A stretch of DNA of 29,400 bases from Stereocaulon alpinum (GCA_018257865.1 JAEUBA010000188.1:1-29400), one strand, 5' to 3'. Numbered from the stretch's first letter, positions 10,900 through 22,589 are shown. A program made the numbers and translations. Notes: generated by a model not told the origin, from the sequence alone.

Positions 10900-13800
10900 C
10901 TATTAAGCTTTCTACCTTCCTAAGCTTTAGGTAGTAGTTATACCTTTCTCTAAATAATAGTTTATTCTATATAGGTATATAAGAGTACTTAGGGATAGTA
11001 TCCTTATATACCTTCTACTACTTAATCTACTTCGCTATTACTTAGCTTTATATCTTTTTAGCTAGGATACCTATATCTTAATACTCCTTAATATCCGTTT
11101 TTAGGTTATACTAATATACCTTCCTTCTTATTATTATTATCGCTTAATCCTAATCCTTCACCTTAAGCTCCTATAGGGCCTATTCTTCCTTTTTTAGTAA
11201 TAGAGTTAGGCGTATTAGGCGCGCCCTTTCTCTCCTTCCCTATAATCTCCTATAGATTAAGCTGTTACCTTTAATTATTAAGGGGTATATTCCCCTTAGT
11301 ACTTAGTATCTTATAACTAGGGCGTCTAGATAGGTTTAGATAGGTATAATAACTACTTCCGCTTTTAAGACTTAGACTAATATTACTTTATATACTCTAA
11401 ATACTATCTATAAGTAGTTATTCTATATTATTACGAGCGTCTTAATATACTTTTCTACTACTCCCCGCCTCTTAGTAGGGGTATATTATATTAGAGTAGC
11501 GAATATAAGTATAAGCCTTACTACTATACTATATACCTTTCTATACTTCTTAAATATAACTCCCTAAGTTAATCCTACTAAGTACTTAATCGCCTAGGCT
11601 TAAGTAGCGGCCTTTACCTTTACCTACGCTATATATAGGCCCTAGCGGAGTTTAGTATTAATATATAACCCTAAGACCTTAATACTTACTTCTAGCTTAA
11701 CCTCTATATTACTAAATTATACCGTCTCCTTTATATTAAACCTTTTAGGGGCGTATAATAGATATACTAGTTTATATTTCTAAGGCGCGAACGTCGCCCT
11801 ATATTTTTTCGCCTACGTTTAGTAGAGCTTATAGGCCTATTCTAGCTACCTATAGTTCGTTTCTATTATCTTACTATATACTAGTAGGTATATATTATCT
11901 ATAAATCCTCCTACCTATACTAGGATCTTTACCTTTAAGTATACTTTAATTAGTAGCGTATTAAAGAAGAGGAATAGGATTAGTAATATTAATAATCTTT
12001 ATAAAATCCCTATTTCTACCGCCTTAACTAGACTAATCCTACCCCCTAAAGTTATTAATATCGCTCTATCCTTAAGAAAGCTTATAGTCTACTAGATAAT
12101 CCCCTTAGGGATTCCTTTTATCCTTAAGTTATAGAGTAGCCTTTTATAGGATATATTATTAAATACTCCTATTATATCTAGTAATAGTAAACTTACTATA
12201 TTATCCTTACCTTAGTTCTATATTATATAGATTAAGTCTATAATAGTCTCTAAGGCTATTTCTACTAAATATCTCTTCCTACCTCCTATCTAATATTCTA
12301 GGAGTAGGTGATTTACTTTAGCTATTCTATTAAGTTATTTTACTATTACTATCTCTAATACTTTCCTAAGTATATTTAGTAGTATAATAGGTTAATAGGC
12401 CTTAGGCTTAGAGTAATTAGTCTTCTTTAGCTTCTTTAATATTACTATATTCGCTTCGTAGAACTTCTTTAGGTAGTATCTATAATCTAAGTACGCCTAA
12501 AATACCCTTTAAAAGATCTCCCCTATTTCTATATATACCGCTTTTAGGAATCTATTTAAGATCCCTAAAATCCCTAGGGCCTTATCTACTACTAAGTACT
12601 AAATTATATCCCTTACCTCCTTTATAGTAATCTCGCTATCTATTATAATAGGCTTTAAGTAATTAGCCCCCTTAATATCTATTAGGTCTATTAAAGGTAA
12701 GGGTAGGAAGAGGACCCTCTTTAAGGCCTCTACCTTCCCTTTAAAGTCTATCGCTTTATTCCTATTCCCGTCTTTAATAGCTAGGAATTATAGTAGCTCT
12801 TTAGGGTATATACTTCTCTCCCTTCCCTACTTAATAAGTTACTATACTCCTTCTAGCCTTAGTAATACTCTATAGACCCCTTCTTAAAAAGCTATTATCC
12901 TAGTTTTTTATAGGATAGTAACCTTTTTCCTTTTAGTCTAGCGGAGAGCCTCCTTAGTCTATATATTTCTATTATAGTAGTAGGCCTTAAGCGCTACCTA
13001 TAATACTTTAGTAACTCTTATATACGCCCTATTCTAGTATAGTTTAGCTCCGGCGTAGGGTTTCTTAAATAGGATAGTATTCTCTACTACCTCCTATAGC
13101 GTAGCTATAAGCTTATTAATATATAGATTAATCGCTTCCTCTAAGTCTAATAAGTATCTACCTATAACCCTATTTAGGATTCTTATATATTTTCGGATCT
13201 CCTCGCTAGTCGCCTTTATCTCTATCCTTTTCTAAGCTTTCTTCTAGTATACCTAGCGCTCGCTCTAAGTCTATTCTAGCTCTATTATAATTAGTATATA
13301 ATTTAACCTTATATTAAGGTCTTCTCTTACTCCGCACTTCGCTATTATATTATACGCGCCTTTAGTTAGGAATATAAGGTTAATAGCGCTCTCTAAGCCC
13401 CTATTTTACTATATAACTAACTACTTTAGTAGTCTAAGAATTATCCCTTTCTCTCCTACTACTTCTAGTAGCTTATCTACTATTATATAGTATATAGCTT
13501 ATCCTAGATTATTCTATTAGAGGTAGTATAGGTTAAAATCCCTTACTATAATATATTCGTCTTCGCTTTCTAAGGCCTCCTTTAGCCTTAGGATAGTTAT
13601 AGGGCTATCTACTAATATATAGCTTACTAGCGATAAGTTATAAATATTATATACCTATACCCTCTCTACTATTAGCTCCTTAGTATTTTCGTCCTTAGTA
13701 TTAGTATTATTTTAGGTTCTCTTAGTCTAAATCTATAATAAGTATAAGTCGCCCTCTTAGTACTCTACCCCCTAGTCGTTAGGATCTATCCTTTTATTTA

Positions 13801-14008
13801 TATAGAAGTATATTTTAGCCTCTAAGTCTCCCCTATAGGCTAGGTAGAACCTACTTATACTCGTATTATATAAGGTTCTATTTATTAGGTTATATACTAG
13901 CTCTTAGATCGCTAATACGTCTATATCTTTTATATCTTTATTTTTAAGAAGTAGTACTATTACTATATCCTTCTTCCTCTATATATTATACTATAGTATT
14001 TTTAGGTA
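10900..14008 (-). pseudogene. LINE ORF2: endonuclease and reverse transcriptase, nonsense-riddled
   Basis: Motifs share one minus-strand frame over more than 2 kb. The apurinic-type endonuclease starts at 14008 (YLKIL-stop-YN, then RKKDIVIVLLL, then DIDVLAI-stop-E at 13888-13927, the family's DVLAIQEP). The reverse transcriptase entry motif at 12361-12428 reads KKTNYSKPKAY-stop-PI, then LLN. The catalytic FxDD box at 11884-11914 reads GGFIDNIYLL, so the second catalytic Asp is Asn. Stops stand where Trp, Gln or Arg are expected; no frameshift was needed between motifs. The lower-coordinate part (10900-11880) should hold the thumb and possibly RNase H, but no RNase H motif was recognised, so the 3' limit is a guess. 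It would nick target DNA and copy element RNA; this copy cannot. Confidence 0.8.
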
Positions 14009-14299
14009 GGGTATATTCCTTATTAGGTAAGAGCTATTTAGATATTCTCCTATATTTAAGTATCCTTAATAGTCTTTATTACCCTTAATATCTATTTAAG
14101 GGTATTCGCTAGATTAATCCTCTCTATAGATAAGGGCTATTACCCTTATTCCGCTTTAAAGAGGGTTATTAGTTATCCTCTCTTTACTACTTCCCTAGTT
14201 CCTTTCTAGGGCTTATCTATTATATCTCCTAAGGCCTTCCTCTTCCCTTTTAAGATTATCTTATACTACCCTTCTAGGCTAGCCCTTTTTAGTATTACT

Positions 14300-15600
14300 A
14301 GTATTAGTACTACTAAGTATTACCTTAGGGTCTCTTTAAAGTATTTTAGCTTATACTTAATTCTCTACTTAACCTTAGTATTCTCCTTTTATTAGATTAA
14401 GTAGGTTTTACTCTATACTAAGTACTCCCCTTTATATACTATATATTTAGGCTTACTATCAGCTCTTTCTATATAGTTATTAGTTATATAGTTTTAGGCG
14501 TATATCCTATAGTAGGTAGGGTATTTATACGCCTTAGTAATATATCTATACCTATAGTAGTTAAAGTACTACTTAGGGGTAACTTCTCTCTTTTAGTAAT
14601 TATAAAAGAGGAGGCTATTCTCTATTACTATTCCCTCTATAATAAGTTAGTTCGCTACCTTTAGGCTTAGGACTTTAATTATTATTATAGAGAATCTCTT
14701 CTCCCTCTTAAGTATATTTAGCTTTAATATAAATATAGGCTATTTAGCCTTTATTATTTCTAACTTTAAGTAGAGCTTTCTATTATCTTTCCTTAAGGTT
14801 TTAAAGATCCCTTATTAATCCTTTATATCTATTATCTTTTCTACTCTATAGATTACTACTATTACTATCTTTTAGAGGACTTTTACTAACCTATAGAGTC
14901 TCCTTACCTACCTATTATCCTTCTCTAACTCCTCTCTAGCCCTTACTAAGGCCGTCTAGAGAATAATATCCCCCCCTATAATCCTCCTTACTATAATAAT
15001 CTCCTTAGTTACCCCTCCTACTCTACTAAATATCTATATTAGTTAGGGGAGGGTTACTATAGCTATCTATATCTTTTCGCTATTATTATTAATCCTAATT
15101 ATTATCTACTTCGCCTTCTTAATATCTTCCGCCCTAAGTATAGCTAGATAGATAGTATTCTAGCCCCCTTAGGTTATATAAGCTACGTCCGCCTAGCTAT
15201 TATTTACCCTTTTAATTAAGTAGTCTTTACGCGTTAGTTAGCTACGGTACTCCTTTATAGCGTATCTTTTAGTAGTATTCTCCTATATATACTCTATAAT
15301 CCTTTCTACTATATTCTAAAAGAAGCTTTATATAGTCTTATTTATATTTGCTTATAGTATCTCCTAGACCTTCTCTATAAACTCTAGTAGTACCTACTCC
15401 GTAGCCTTTATATACTACGCTCTTTTATTAGTTCTTTCCCTACCCTAAGGGCCTTATAATTCTTTAGTAGGCTTCTACTACTATCGCTATCGCTCTATTA
15501 TTATATTAGGATATATACCCTATCCACCTTCGCTACTAATAACCCCCTTTTCTCCTCCCCCCCTATCTTATATTATTTTACTAGGTTCGTAACCTAGTAT
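14300..15600 (-). pseudogene. LINE ORF1: gag-like protein with CCHC zinc knuckles, RIP-degraded
   Basis: Read downward from about 14559, the frame gives YYRYRYITKAYKYP followed by TYYRIYA-stop-NYITNNY at about 14460-14559. This is a double CCHC knuckle in which Cys and His codons became Tyr (TGT to TAT, CAT to TAT). The frame differs from ORF2 by one position. Upstream (14600-15600) stays free of TGA but no further domain was recognised. ORF1 proteins bind element RNA. The borders are approximate. Confidence 0.6.
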
Positions 15601-15676
15601 AATCGCTCGTCTAGCCTAGTAGGCCTATTCGCCCGTTATACCCGTCGTCGTCGCTATCCTTATTAACTATCTTATT

Positions 15677-15690
15677 AGTTACTAGAGTTA
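15677..15690. repeat. 14-bp target-site duplication, copy 2 (LINE 5' side)
   Basis: Exact copy of 10237-10250 (agttactagagtta). It marks the 5' end of the minus-strand LINE at 15676 and suggests a full-length rather than 5'-truncated insertion. Confidence 0.85.
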
Positions 15691-15991
15691 GTATTAAGTA
15701 ATAGATATAATTATATTACTTAGTAGTAGGGATAGAAGTAGAACTAATTTCTAAGGAACCCTAAAAATATAGAGGAGTCCTAGGTAGTAATACTATTACT
15801 AAGCCCTAGACCCTAATCGATATTATTACGTTAGCGTGGCTATGACGCACACACGCTTGAGGGTTAACAAGTAGGACTATCTAGGTTCTACTTCTTTAGG
15901 GGTAGCGCGAATTCTATCTATATAAAGAGAGGGCCGTTCCCTAAGACGTAAACAGATTCGATTATCGTATTCTATAGTTCTTATGTTATCA
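15691..15991 (-). mobile_element. Candidate LTR and leader of the LTR relic split by the LINE
   Basis: From about 15836 CpA and TpG reappear (tagcgtggctatgacgcaca). Read on the minus strand, 15991 downward begins TGATAAC, contains a TATA-like tttatata (about 15918-15925) and ends near 15836 in a TAACG-like stretch, followed by a leader running into the LINE target site. With the gag-like frame at 9466-10250 it forms one minus-strand element before LINE insertion. No second LTR is in the window, so borders are inferred; on the plus strand it could equally be an LTR ending in TTATCA. Confidence 0.35.
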
Positions 15992-16191
15992 AAGCACCTA
16001 AATTTCAAGAAAAAGGATTGGTGACCGGAGGAGTAGTTTGTTTGTGGTCGCTCTCCTCAACCTGATCTGAATTCAAGATATAAAGATGTTGACGAGGTAA
16101 GCGTATCTCAGATAATCTTTTGACATATTTCCCTCCTAAAAGGAAAGAAAAATATGACGTGAGCTGGCCACAGCCCTAACTCTAAAAAAAG

Positions 16192-19129
16192 TCCGAGTCG
16201 AAAGATTATGAGAATTGAGTCTCGACATACATCAGCCGAACCTGACGGACTTGATCCGACAAGAGCCTCGAATCTCGTCCAGTATCAAGTTCGAGATCTC
16301 CCAGACCAAGATCTTTTTGAACCTGATATATAAGGAGCTCTAAGAGATGCGTCTATGAGAGTCCGATACGAATGTACCCGACTGGCGTCCCATTATGGAT
16401 ACCTATTAGAACGAATAAATTCTTGCGAAATTACGGGCTTTAAAGATTACCAATACCTGCGGCGTTATTTCGAGAAGCATACTGGTCATAACGATCGTCA
16501 CCCGCCAAAGATCGTTAGTCCCCTTGACTGGGAGGCCGCCAAAGACGAGTTTATCGGAATCAGCCTAAAGGGGAAGCTAGTTTTCCGTCACAAAAGCGTA
16601 GGCCCTCTGTTTCAACTGCGTCTAGAGCCGTTGCGGGAGGAGCGATCATGTCGTTTTCAACAGGCCTTTGGCGGCGACAGGTTCCTTTACCTCTCAGTTC
16701 CCGCAATCACGGCTTTAAAACTGCCTCCGTATTTAAGAGGCCAGCACCTCAATATTCAATCAAGCTATAAGGAATGGCTTCGCAAGCAAAAGAGATTCCT
16801 TAGCTGCACGTGGATGCCTTTGCTCGTCGAGAAGAAGGCGAAAAAGCCCGGACGCTTTATTCCTGATGATGAAGTTGGTGGGCAGTTAGTGGTATTGTTT
16901 GCCACCGAGGTTGCTCGGTCGACGATCGGTGTTGAGGAAGTCATTAATTGGTTCTTACCAACTCAGTTAAATATTAGCCAGCTACAATGCAAAGCATACG
17001 CGCGACTGGAACTTAGCTTTTCCAAGACCCTGCCGACTCTGACTTTCCTTCTAAGTGAAATTAGAGAAGTGCCGGATATCCTCGCGGACGGGACCACGGA
17101 GAGTACCAGTTTCTTAGAGAGGGGATAGAGACTCAGAGAAATTTTTGACCCAAAAAACCCCAAAGTTATAAATGATGGTTGCTCACTCTTGTCTGTTGGA
17201 GCGGCACGACAGATTGCCCGATCTCTGGGCCTAGCCGAACCGCCACCAAGCGTGTTCCAAGCGAGGATCGGATGCTGGAAGGGTATTTGGATGGTCGATG
17301 TCTAGAACCTGCCACATAAGCGCCGGGACGATATCTGGATTAAGGTTACACCAACACAAAGAAAATTCTATCGACACCCAGAGGACCTTTCAGACACAAC
17401 TTTCGACCTAAGGAGGATAATATTTGAAGTTATCACATGGTCTATGCCTCCGGTCTCTGCCCGCCTTAGTCCGACACTGATTCCGATCCTTATAGACCGA
17501 GGGGTCCCCGAGCAAGCCCTTCATGGTCTCTACGACGCCAGCTTGGCATATGAAAGGAAAAATATAATGGATGCAGCTCAGAATGCGCAGCTCCTGTATC
17601 GCTGGGTCTATTCCAAAGCTTCTGTCATATAAGATAACCAGGAAGATACCGAGAAGGTGTGGCTCGGCAGTCTGCCATTCTCGAAGCCGAAGGCGGCTCT
17701 CTACATGCTTGAGCACGGATTCCTACCCTACGAATCACCGTATCTGGCACGACTGGTGCGAGATCTCATGCAGAAACACCTGAGTGATCTGAAGAAATAT
17801 CTCAAGCCTCGTGTGGGACGCTCGGTGAACGTCTTTACCATAGCTGATCCCTTAGGATGCCTTAATCCCAGTGAAGTGCACTTAGCTTTCTCCGAGAATT
17901 TTATTGATGAGCAGTCCGGGTCTTACGATATAACGCTTCATAGTATTAAATTGGTGGTCGGTCGTCAGCCAGCCTTAAGAGGCTCCGACGTACAAAAGGT
18001 TCGAGGTGTTTTCAAACCGGAGCTAAAGCATCTGCTTGATGTGGTCGTCTTTCCGTCAAGAGGCGTTTTCCCTCTGGCTGAGAGAATGCAGAACGGCGAC
18101 TACGACGGAGATAGGTTTTGGGCAACTTAGGATCCAGCAATTATCGATAACTTCGAGAATGCGCCCTCACCTCCTAGTCTTCCCAACCCAGAATCTTTCG
18201 GGATCCAAGTAGACGACCGAAGACTGGATGACAGCTTTAGAACGTCGAACCAAAAAGCGATCAGAGAATTGCTTGATTTCAATATCAATTTCCGATGTCA
18301 ACAGAGCGTCCTCGGCATATGCACGAACTTCCACAACAGCTACGCTTATGCGGTAGGTTCCATCAAGTCTGCGGGCGTGGAAGCTCTTGCGGATCTCTAT
18401 GACTTGTTGGTCGATTCTTCCAAAATAGGGTACACATTCACTGAAGATCAATAGAAAAGTTATCTCTCCTCGGATACTCGGATCACGGTGAAAAAGCCGA
18501 AATAACCTCTCTATAAGCAACTGCTAGAAGGAGCGTCACTGGAAGATATTCGGTCCTCTGACCCCAAAGATGCTGTAGACAGACTGCTTCTCCTTACAGT
18601 CGTACCTGCAGCTGACGCAATTGCGGCCAAAGTCCAAGACCTGTGGAAGAAGGACAGCATTAAAGACGAGGCGCTCTACAGACCACTTCGGATAGTGCAG
18701 CAGCTCGCCGAAGAGGAATCTGATTACCGCAAGGACCTCGGCCTTCTGGTCAATGAGATCAAAAAGATACACAACACATGGAAGTTAAAGGTTTATAGGA
18801 ATACAGACAGCACCGATTCGGTGGCCTGTATCGACGAATGTTACAATGCATTTCGAAGTTTGATGCCAACCACTGCCCTCTGGAACCTACATCAAGAGAT
18901 GGAGACACTTATAAGCCCTTCACCTACAGCATGGGATCTACTCAAGGCTTCTGTTACATACGTTGAATACCCCGCTGAGGCATTCGCTTTGCGGATGGCA
19001 GGTAAGGAGCTATGCTTCATAAAAGCGTGGAGCAATGAAGGGGCACGGACGATTTCGCCGCTTTTCTATACGAGTATGAAGCTGAAATCGATCAAGCACA
19101 TCCCTGGACAGGAGCATGAGGAGGATTAG
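16192..19129 (+). pseudogene. Eukaryotic RNA-dependent RNA polymerase (silencing RdRP), broken by nonsense codons only
   Basis: One frame (codon starts equal to 2 mod 3) encodes about 975 residues of a QDE-1/RRP-type RdRP. Conserved parts in order: RVRYECTRLASHYG (16358-16399), SARLSPTLIPILIDRGVP (17459-17512), ADPLGCLNPSEVHLAFS (17842-17892), DVVVFPSRG (18038-18064), and the catalytic loop NGDYDGDRFW with all three Asp intact (18092-18121). In-frame stops: TAA 16331, TAG 17126, TAG 17303, TAA 17630, TAG 18128 (where the family has Trp before DP), TAG 18452, TAA 18503. No frameshift was found. All fit CAR to TAR or TGG to TAG, the RIP direction, yet CpA and TpG remain common, so mutation was light. 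After TAG 19127 the frame stays open to TGA 19313, so the true end is uncertain. A candidate intron (GTAAGC 16097 to AG 16191, with cctaac before the acceptor) may precede. The N-terminus is short for the family. It would have made double-stranded RNA in RNA silencing. Confidence 0.9.
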
Positions 19130-19421
19130 CATAAGCCTGTACGTATTCCAAGAGCTGAACAGGATATGAGCGAGATGAAAGAATCATTATTTACTATCAA
19201 CTTCATCCAGTCTTTTGTGTATCTAACTGACAGTATCTCCTATAGGCGAGTCGGCTTCATTAAGAAGTCTTTGAAAAATGTTACTGCGGGCGAAATAGGA
19301 CTATATTTAAGTTGACTGAGTAGCGGAGCACTTTAGTGAGGTAGAGATAATAGCAAGTGTCCACAGTATCTGAAAATACTGCTCTTCTTATACATCTCCA
19401 GCTAGGCGATTGAAGCTGGTC
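19130..19421. other. Ordinary-composition DNA downstream of the RdRP pseudogene
   Basis: The RdRP frame continues open to 19313 with about 61 codons after TAG 19127. It may be the last part of the gene behind a further nonsense codon, or 3' untranslated sequence. No other feature was seen. Confidence 0.4.
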
Positions 19422-19736
19422 TTACTTGAGATCGGTCACAGCGGAACAACCCGCAGTCACCAGCTCAACTAATAAGGCTACTATACTGATATAACGAGTT
19501 ATATAGGGTGCACCCAGTGCGGCCTCACGCAGGAGGCTCGAGGGTTTGCGGCGACTAGGTGTGCGATTGACTTCTTTGATAGCGGAGAAAGCCGGGAGGG
19601 CGATCAAGTCGTGGCTATGAGGATCTTTGGCTGAGGGCGAAGAGGGAGAATAATGGCTGGTAATAGTTGGTTGGGAGGGCTTAGGAGAGGAGGAGAGGGT
19701 GCGTGGAGCTATTGACGAAAACGGGTCAATATGATC
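19422..19736 (-). other. Open frame of unknown meaning, possible exon relic
   Basis: On the minus strand a frame is open for about 100 codons with no ATG. It is Ser/Pro-rich at first (SSSPKPSQPTITSHYSPSS), then basic (KEVNRTPSRRKPSSLLREA), then a hydrophobic stretch YISIVALLVELVTAG that could span a membrane. It ends where GTAAGA could serve as a splice donor (about 19421-19426). This could be the first coding exon of a lost gene or chance. It sits between the RdRP pseudogene and the RIP block beginning near 19745. No family recognised. Confidence 0.25.
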
Positions 19737-19745
19737 CGCTTAATA

Positions 19746-20520
19746 CGATTTGTATACGGGCAAGCTACCTAATGTTCTCTATATCGTCTATACTCCTTCC
19801 GACGACTCTCTACTGTACTTAGAGTGCTGTAGTATAGTTAGAATCGTTAGAGTAGACCTACGGCTGCCTAGAAAATTCGCTTAGTATTAAGGCTTATTCC
19901 CTATATTCTTAGTTTCTTTATCCTTCCCTCTTCGAAGCTTAACTAATACGGTAGAAAATTATACTATCCCTTCTAACTCAAGGTGGCCCCGTGATCCTTA
20001 ACTCTCTACCCGTATCGGAGGCTAAGTATAAGCGATACTAATAAGGTTAGATCCGATATAACCTAATTCTATAGCTAAGAGCTAGAATATAAAGCTAGTA
20101 GATAATTTCGTATAGATACTATATTCCTAGTAACTTAGACGAACTATTATACGAAAGGTAATATTATTAGAAGAGTATTTCAAATCGTTCTAATCTAGCT
20201 AATATATTATATACGTAGAGAGTAAGAGATATATAGATTTAAGGTCTAGTATAGCGAAAGGAAAATAGTAAGCTCGACGATAAAAAGGACGGAAACGTAA
20301 AGCCTAGTAGAGGTACGAGAAAAGTAAGAGGGACGACCTTATAATAGATATATACTAACCTTCGGAAGGACGCCTAAAGGTCTTAAGAGAGGCTAGACTT
20401 CCTCCTATATCGAAGTATAGTAAATAGGATATTATAGCTAGAATAGAAGCTAAGAGAAAGTTTATCGTTATACGGCTTAAGTAGAATATAAGATAGAGTC
20501 CTAGGTAGATCTACCTACCT
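19746..20520. other. RIP-mutated DNA upstream of the transposase tail
   Basis: CpA and TpG decline from about 19745 and are rare after 19870, although a small patch with several survives at 19975-19995. If the transposase at 20521-20880 was complete, its DDE core should lie here, but no catalytic motif could be recognised. Confidence 0.4.
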
Positions 20521-20880
20521 AGTTGAGATCTTCCTAGCGGTAATAGCGTGAGGTATCTAATAGAAAGACTTAGATAACTAACTATCGATAGTAAGATTAA
20601 CTATCTAATAGTCCTTAATCGATTCTTGTCTAAAATAAACAACGAAGCCAAAGTTCGCCGATCGACTAAGTTAGTAGTCCTAGGGAAGGCGAAGGTGATA
20701 AGCTATAAGGACCTTAGCGAGGTACGAGTAAAGCGTGCTATAAAAGATAACGCTAGCGAGGGTAAGGGAAAACGTAGTCGTAAGTACAAAAGTCCTATAC
20801 TAGAGCTAAAGACTAAAGTAGCGCGAATAAGTGAAGTGCTAGAGCTATAGAGGGCTCCGGTAGCGTAAATAGTCGTAGAA
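20521..20880 (+). pseudogene. C-terminal part of a pogo/Fot1-type (DDE) transposase
   Basis: The frame starting at codon positions equal to 1 mod 3 reads RFLSKINNEAKVRRSTK (20620-20670), then VLGKAKVISYKDL, a KGKRSRKYKSP basic patch and EVLEL-stop-RAPVA-stop near 20835-20868. From memory this is the typical C-terminal tail of fungal DDE_1 transposases, which end in a Lys/Arg-rich patch and a WRAPVA-like motif. Stops are TGA at 20524 and TAA/TAG elsewhere. An open stretch of 74 codons (20626-20850) is what remains unbroken; it starts at TTG, not ATG. It is less RIP-damaged than its surroundings. The N-terminal DNA-binding and catalytic parts are not recognisable upstream. Confidence 0.6.
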
Positions 20881-22276
20881 GATTAGATTACCGTATAAGG
20901 GATAGAGAATCTTTACTCTATTCTTTAGCCTAAATCCTTTTAAGGTAGGCTCGCGTAGGCTGCGACCTATTACTATATAGTAGAGAGTTAGCCTTTAGGT
21001 CGTATCTTTAGAGTAATCGAAGAGGAATTATAATAACCTCCTAATAGTAGATACGTATATTCCTCTCCACGTTTAAGTAGCCGTAGGTAAAGATTACTTT
21101 TATAATTATTACTTATATAGATAAATGTAGATAATTTTAGTTAGTTACTCTTCTCCAAAAGTTACTATTATTATTAATATTATAATTATCGTCGTTATTA
21201 TTATTATTATTACTACTACTATTATAGCTATAATTATTATATTTAAAGTTACTAAAACTCCTATCGAAGTCCTTCTCTTCTATGTATTCTATAATACTAA
21301 TTGTCTATCCGTAACTCTCTATTTTTCTTCGTATATAATCACTCGGGCCGTCTTTATTCACCTCGACGATAATCTCTTATAGGGACGAAAGGCCTCTAAA
21401 GTAAGTATTAACTAGCTTTAACGCCTTAGTAACGACCTTAGAGTTATCTAGTACGTTAAGCCTAAGCTCTATAGTATTTATACTATATAGAGACGTCGTA
21501 AGCGTGCTTAAATTAGCGTAGCTACTCTATATTCGCGAGGATACTAACGCTATCGTCCTTAAGGGTAATATTACTAGGTTCTAGATAGAGGAACTTCGGA
21601 AAGCTAATATAGATATATTAGATATAGTCTGCGTTATTTTAGCCGATTTGCCTAAGGAATAAGGCTACGTCCTTAGGGGTACTCGTAGTAAAATTGAAGC
21701 GATTCTAGGCGTAGAATAGCGAGCTAGCTTCGTAGTAGATAGTCTTATTTATATAGAAAAGCTTAGGGGTAAGCTTCTATCGTCGATCGTAATTAACCTA
21801 GGGATTAATAAGTTCTTAGTATAATAAGACTAGCTTATATATCTAATTACGAAGTTCGTAGGGGAGGCTAAAGAAGTTAGACGATATATCGCTATTCGTA
21901 AAGCTATTAATACTTCGTTCGCTATAAGAATTAGTTAATACCTCTTAATTAGTTTAAGGATTATAGATATTATATCTAGATAATATTTAATATCTTATCG
22001 AAAACTATTAGCAGTACTATTAATAGCTATTTTTTTACTTCGATACTATATAGATATTATAGATACCTAGTATAAGGGATTCTTAGGAGCTTATTATTAT
22101 AGGACTAAAGCCTACGTTATTAGCTAGCTTTAGGTTAGCTATTATATAATATAGCTAACGTCCCTCCCTATATAGCGAGAAATCTATCGTACCGAGATAA
22201 ATTTATTATAAAGGTAACTTAAGTCTCTCCCTTACAAAATTATAACGTAATACTTATTACACTTACTCTTAAGCTA
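20881..22276. other. RIP-mutated DNA with a degenerate reading frame
   Basis: No transposon family was recognised. A plus-strand frame (codon starts equal to 0 mod 3) at about 21340-21935 gives plausible protein-like text (LYIREDTNA, DIVCVILADLPKE, GTRSKIEAILGVE) broken only by TAA/TAG, so it may be a decayed element gene. An imperfect palindrome with arms gttagctat/atagctaac lies at about 22133-22158. Confidence 0.35.
21160..21240. repeat. ATT/ACT-rich simple repeat
   Basis: A run of mostly TTA/ATT triplets, with a TAC/ACT interval, fills about 21160-21240. It could be a microsatellite or the tail of a minus-strand LINE, but the flanking sequence does not match the LINE 3' ends at 10268 or 29293. 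Confidence 0.6.
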
Positions 22277-22281
22277 TATCT

Positions 22282-22423
22282 TATTAGGGCTCCGAGATAT
22301 ACCGTACCCCCGGACTACTAAGCTATATAGTCTAATAGTATCGCCCTAGTAAGTACTAAACATTTTGAGTTTTACCCTACGGGGTTTAGCGGTAGACTTA
22401 TACCTATAGTTACTAGGTTAATA
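22282..22423. repeat. Left LTR of the miniature element
   Basis: 142 bp, TATTAGGGC...GTTAATA. Differences from the right LTR are nearly all C/T or G/A, several at CpA/TpG (for example cattttgag here against tattttaag on the right). No tRNA primer-binding site was recognised just after it. Confidence 0.78.
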
Positions 22424-22589
22424 AGTATATTTAGTACTTAAAGCTTAATAATCTTAACCTAAATTATAAAGATTCGGGGTTTAATACCGTTAAGGGGGTA
22501 ATTTCTAAGGGATTTTTTTAGGGGGCGGTAGCTATAATTAGCTACTAAGCGACCTAATAGGGTTCCTACCGTCCTAACCCTACTACGCT

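Larger units (their letters stand above)
10251..15676 (-). mobile_element. Tad1-like non-LTR retrotransposon (LINE), 5.4 kb, RIP-inactivated
   Basis: The element lies on the minus strand between two exact 14-bp copies of agttactagagtta. Its 3' end at 10251-10268 is a short ATA/ATT tail followed by 3' UTR sequence also found at 29293-29350. Minus-strand order is 5' UTR (about 15500-15676), ORF1 with a zinc knuckle, ORF2 with an endonuclease and a reverse transcriptase. ORF1 and ORF2 motifs are in different frames, as is normal for this class. CpA and TpG are nearly eliminated through the whole length, and most Trp and Gln codons became TAG/TAA. Endonuclease wording (DVLAIQEP type) and general layout match the fungal Tad1/I-like group; clade placement is by resemblance only. 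Confidence 0.88.

Noticed and set aside
16192..19129. Stop-codon reassignment (TAA/TAG read as Gln) to keep the RdRP active
   Set aside because: HET and Nudix genes use normal coding without internal TAA/TAG, some RdRP stops fall at Trp sites, and the transposon relics show the same stops from RIP.
21160..21240. LINE 3' tail
   Set aside because: Flanking sequence does not match the 3' ends of the LINE copies at 10268 or 29293, so it is kept as a simple repeat.
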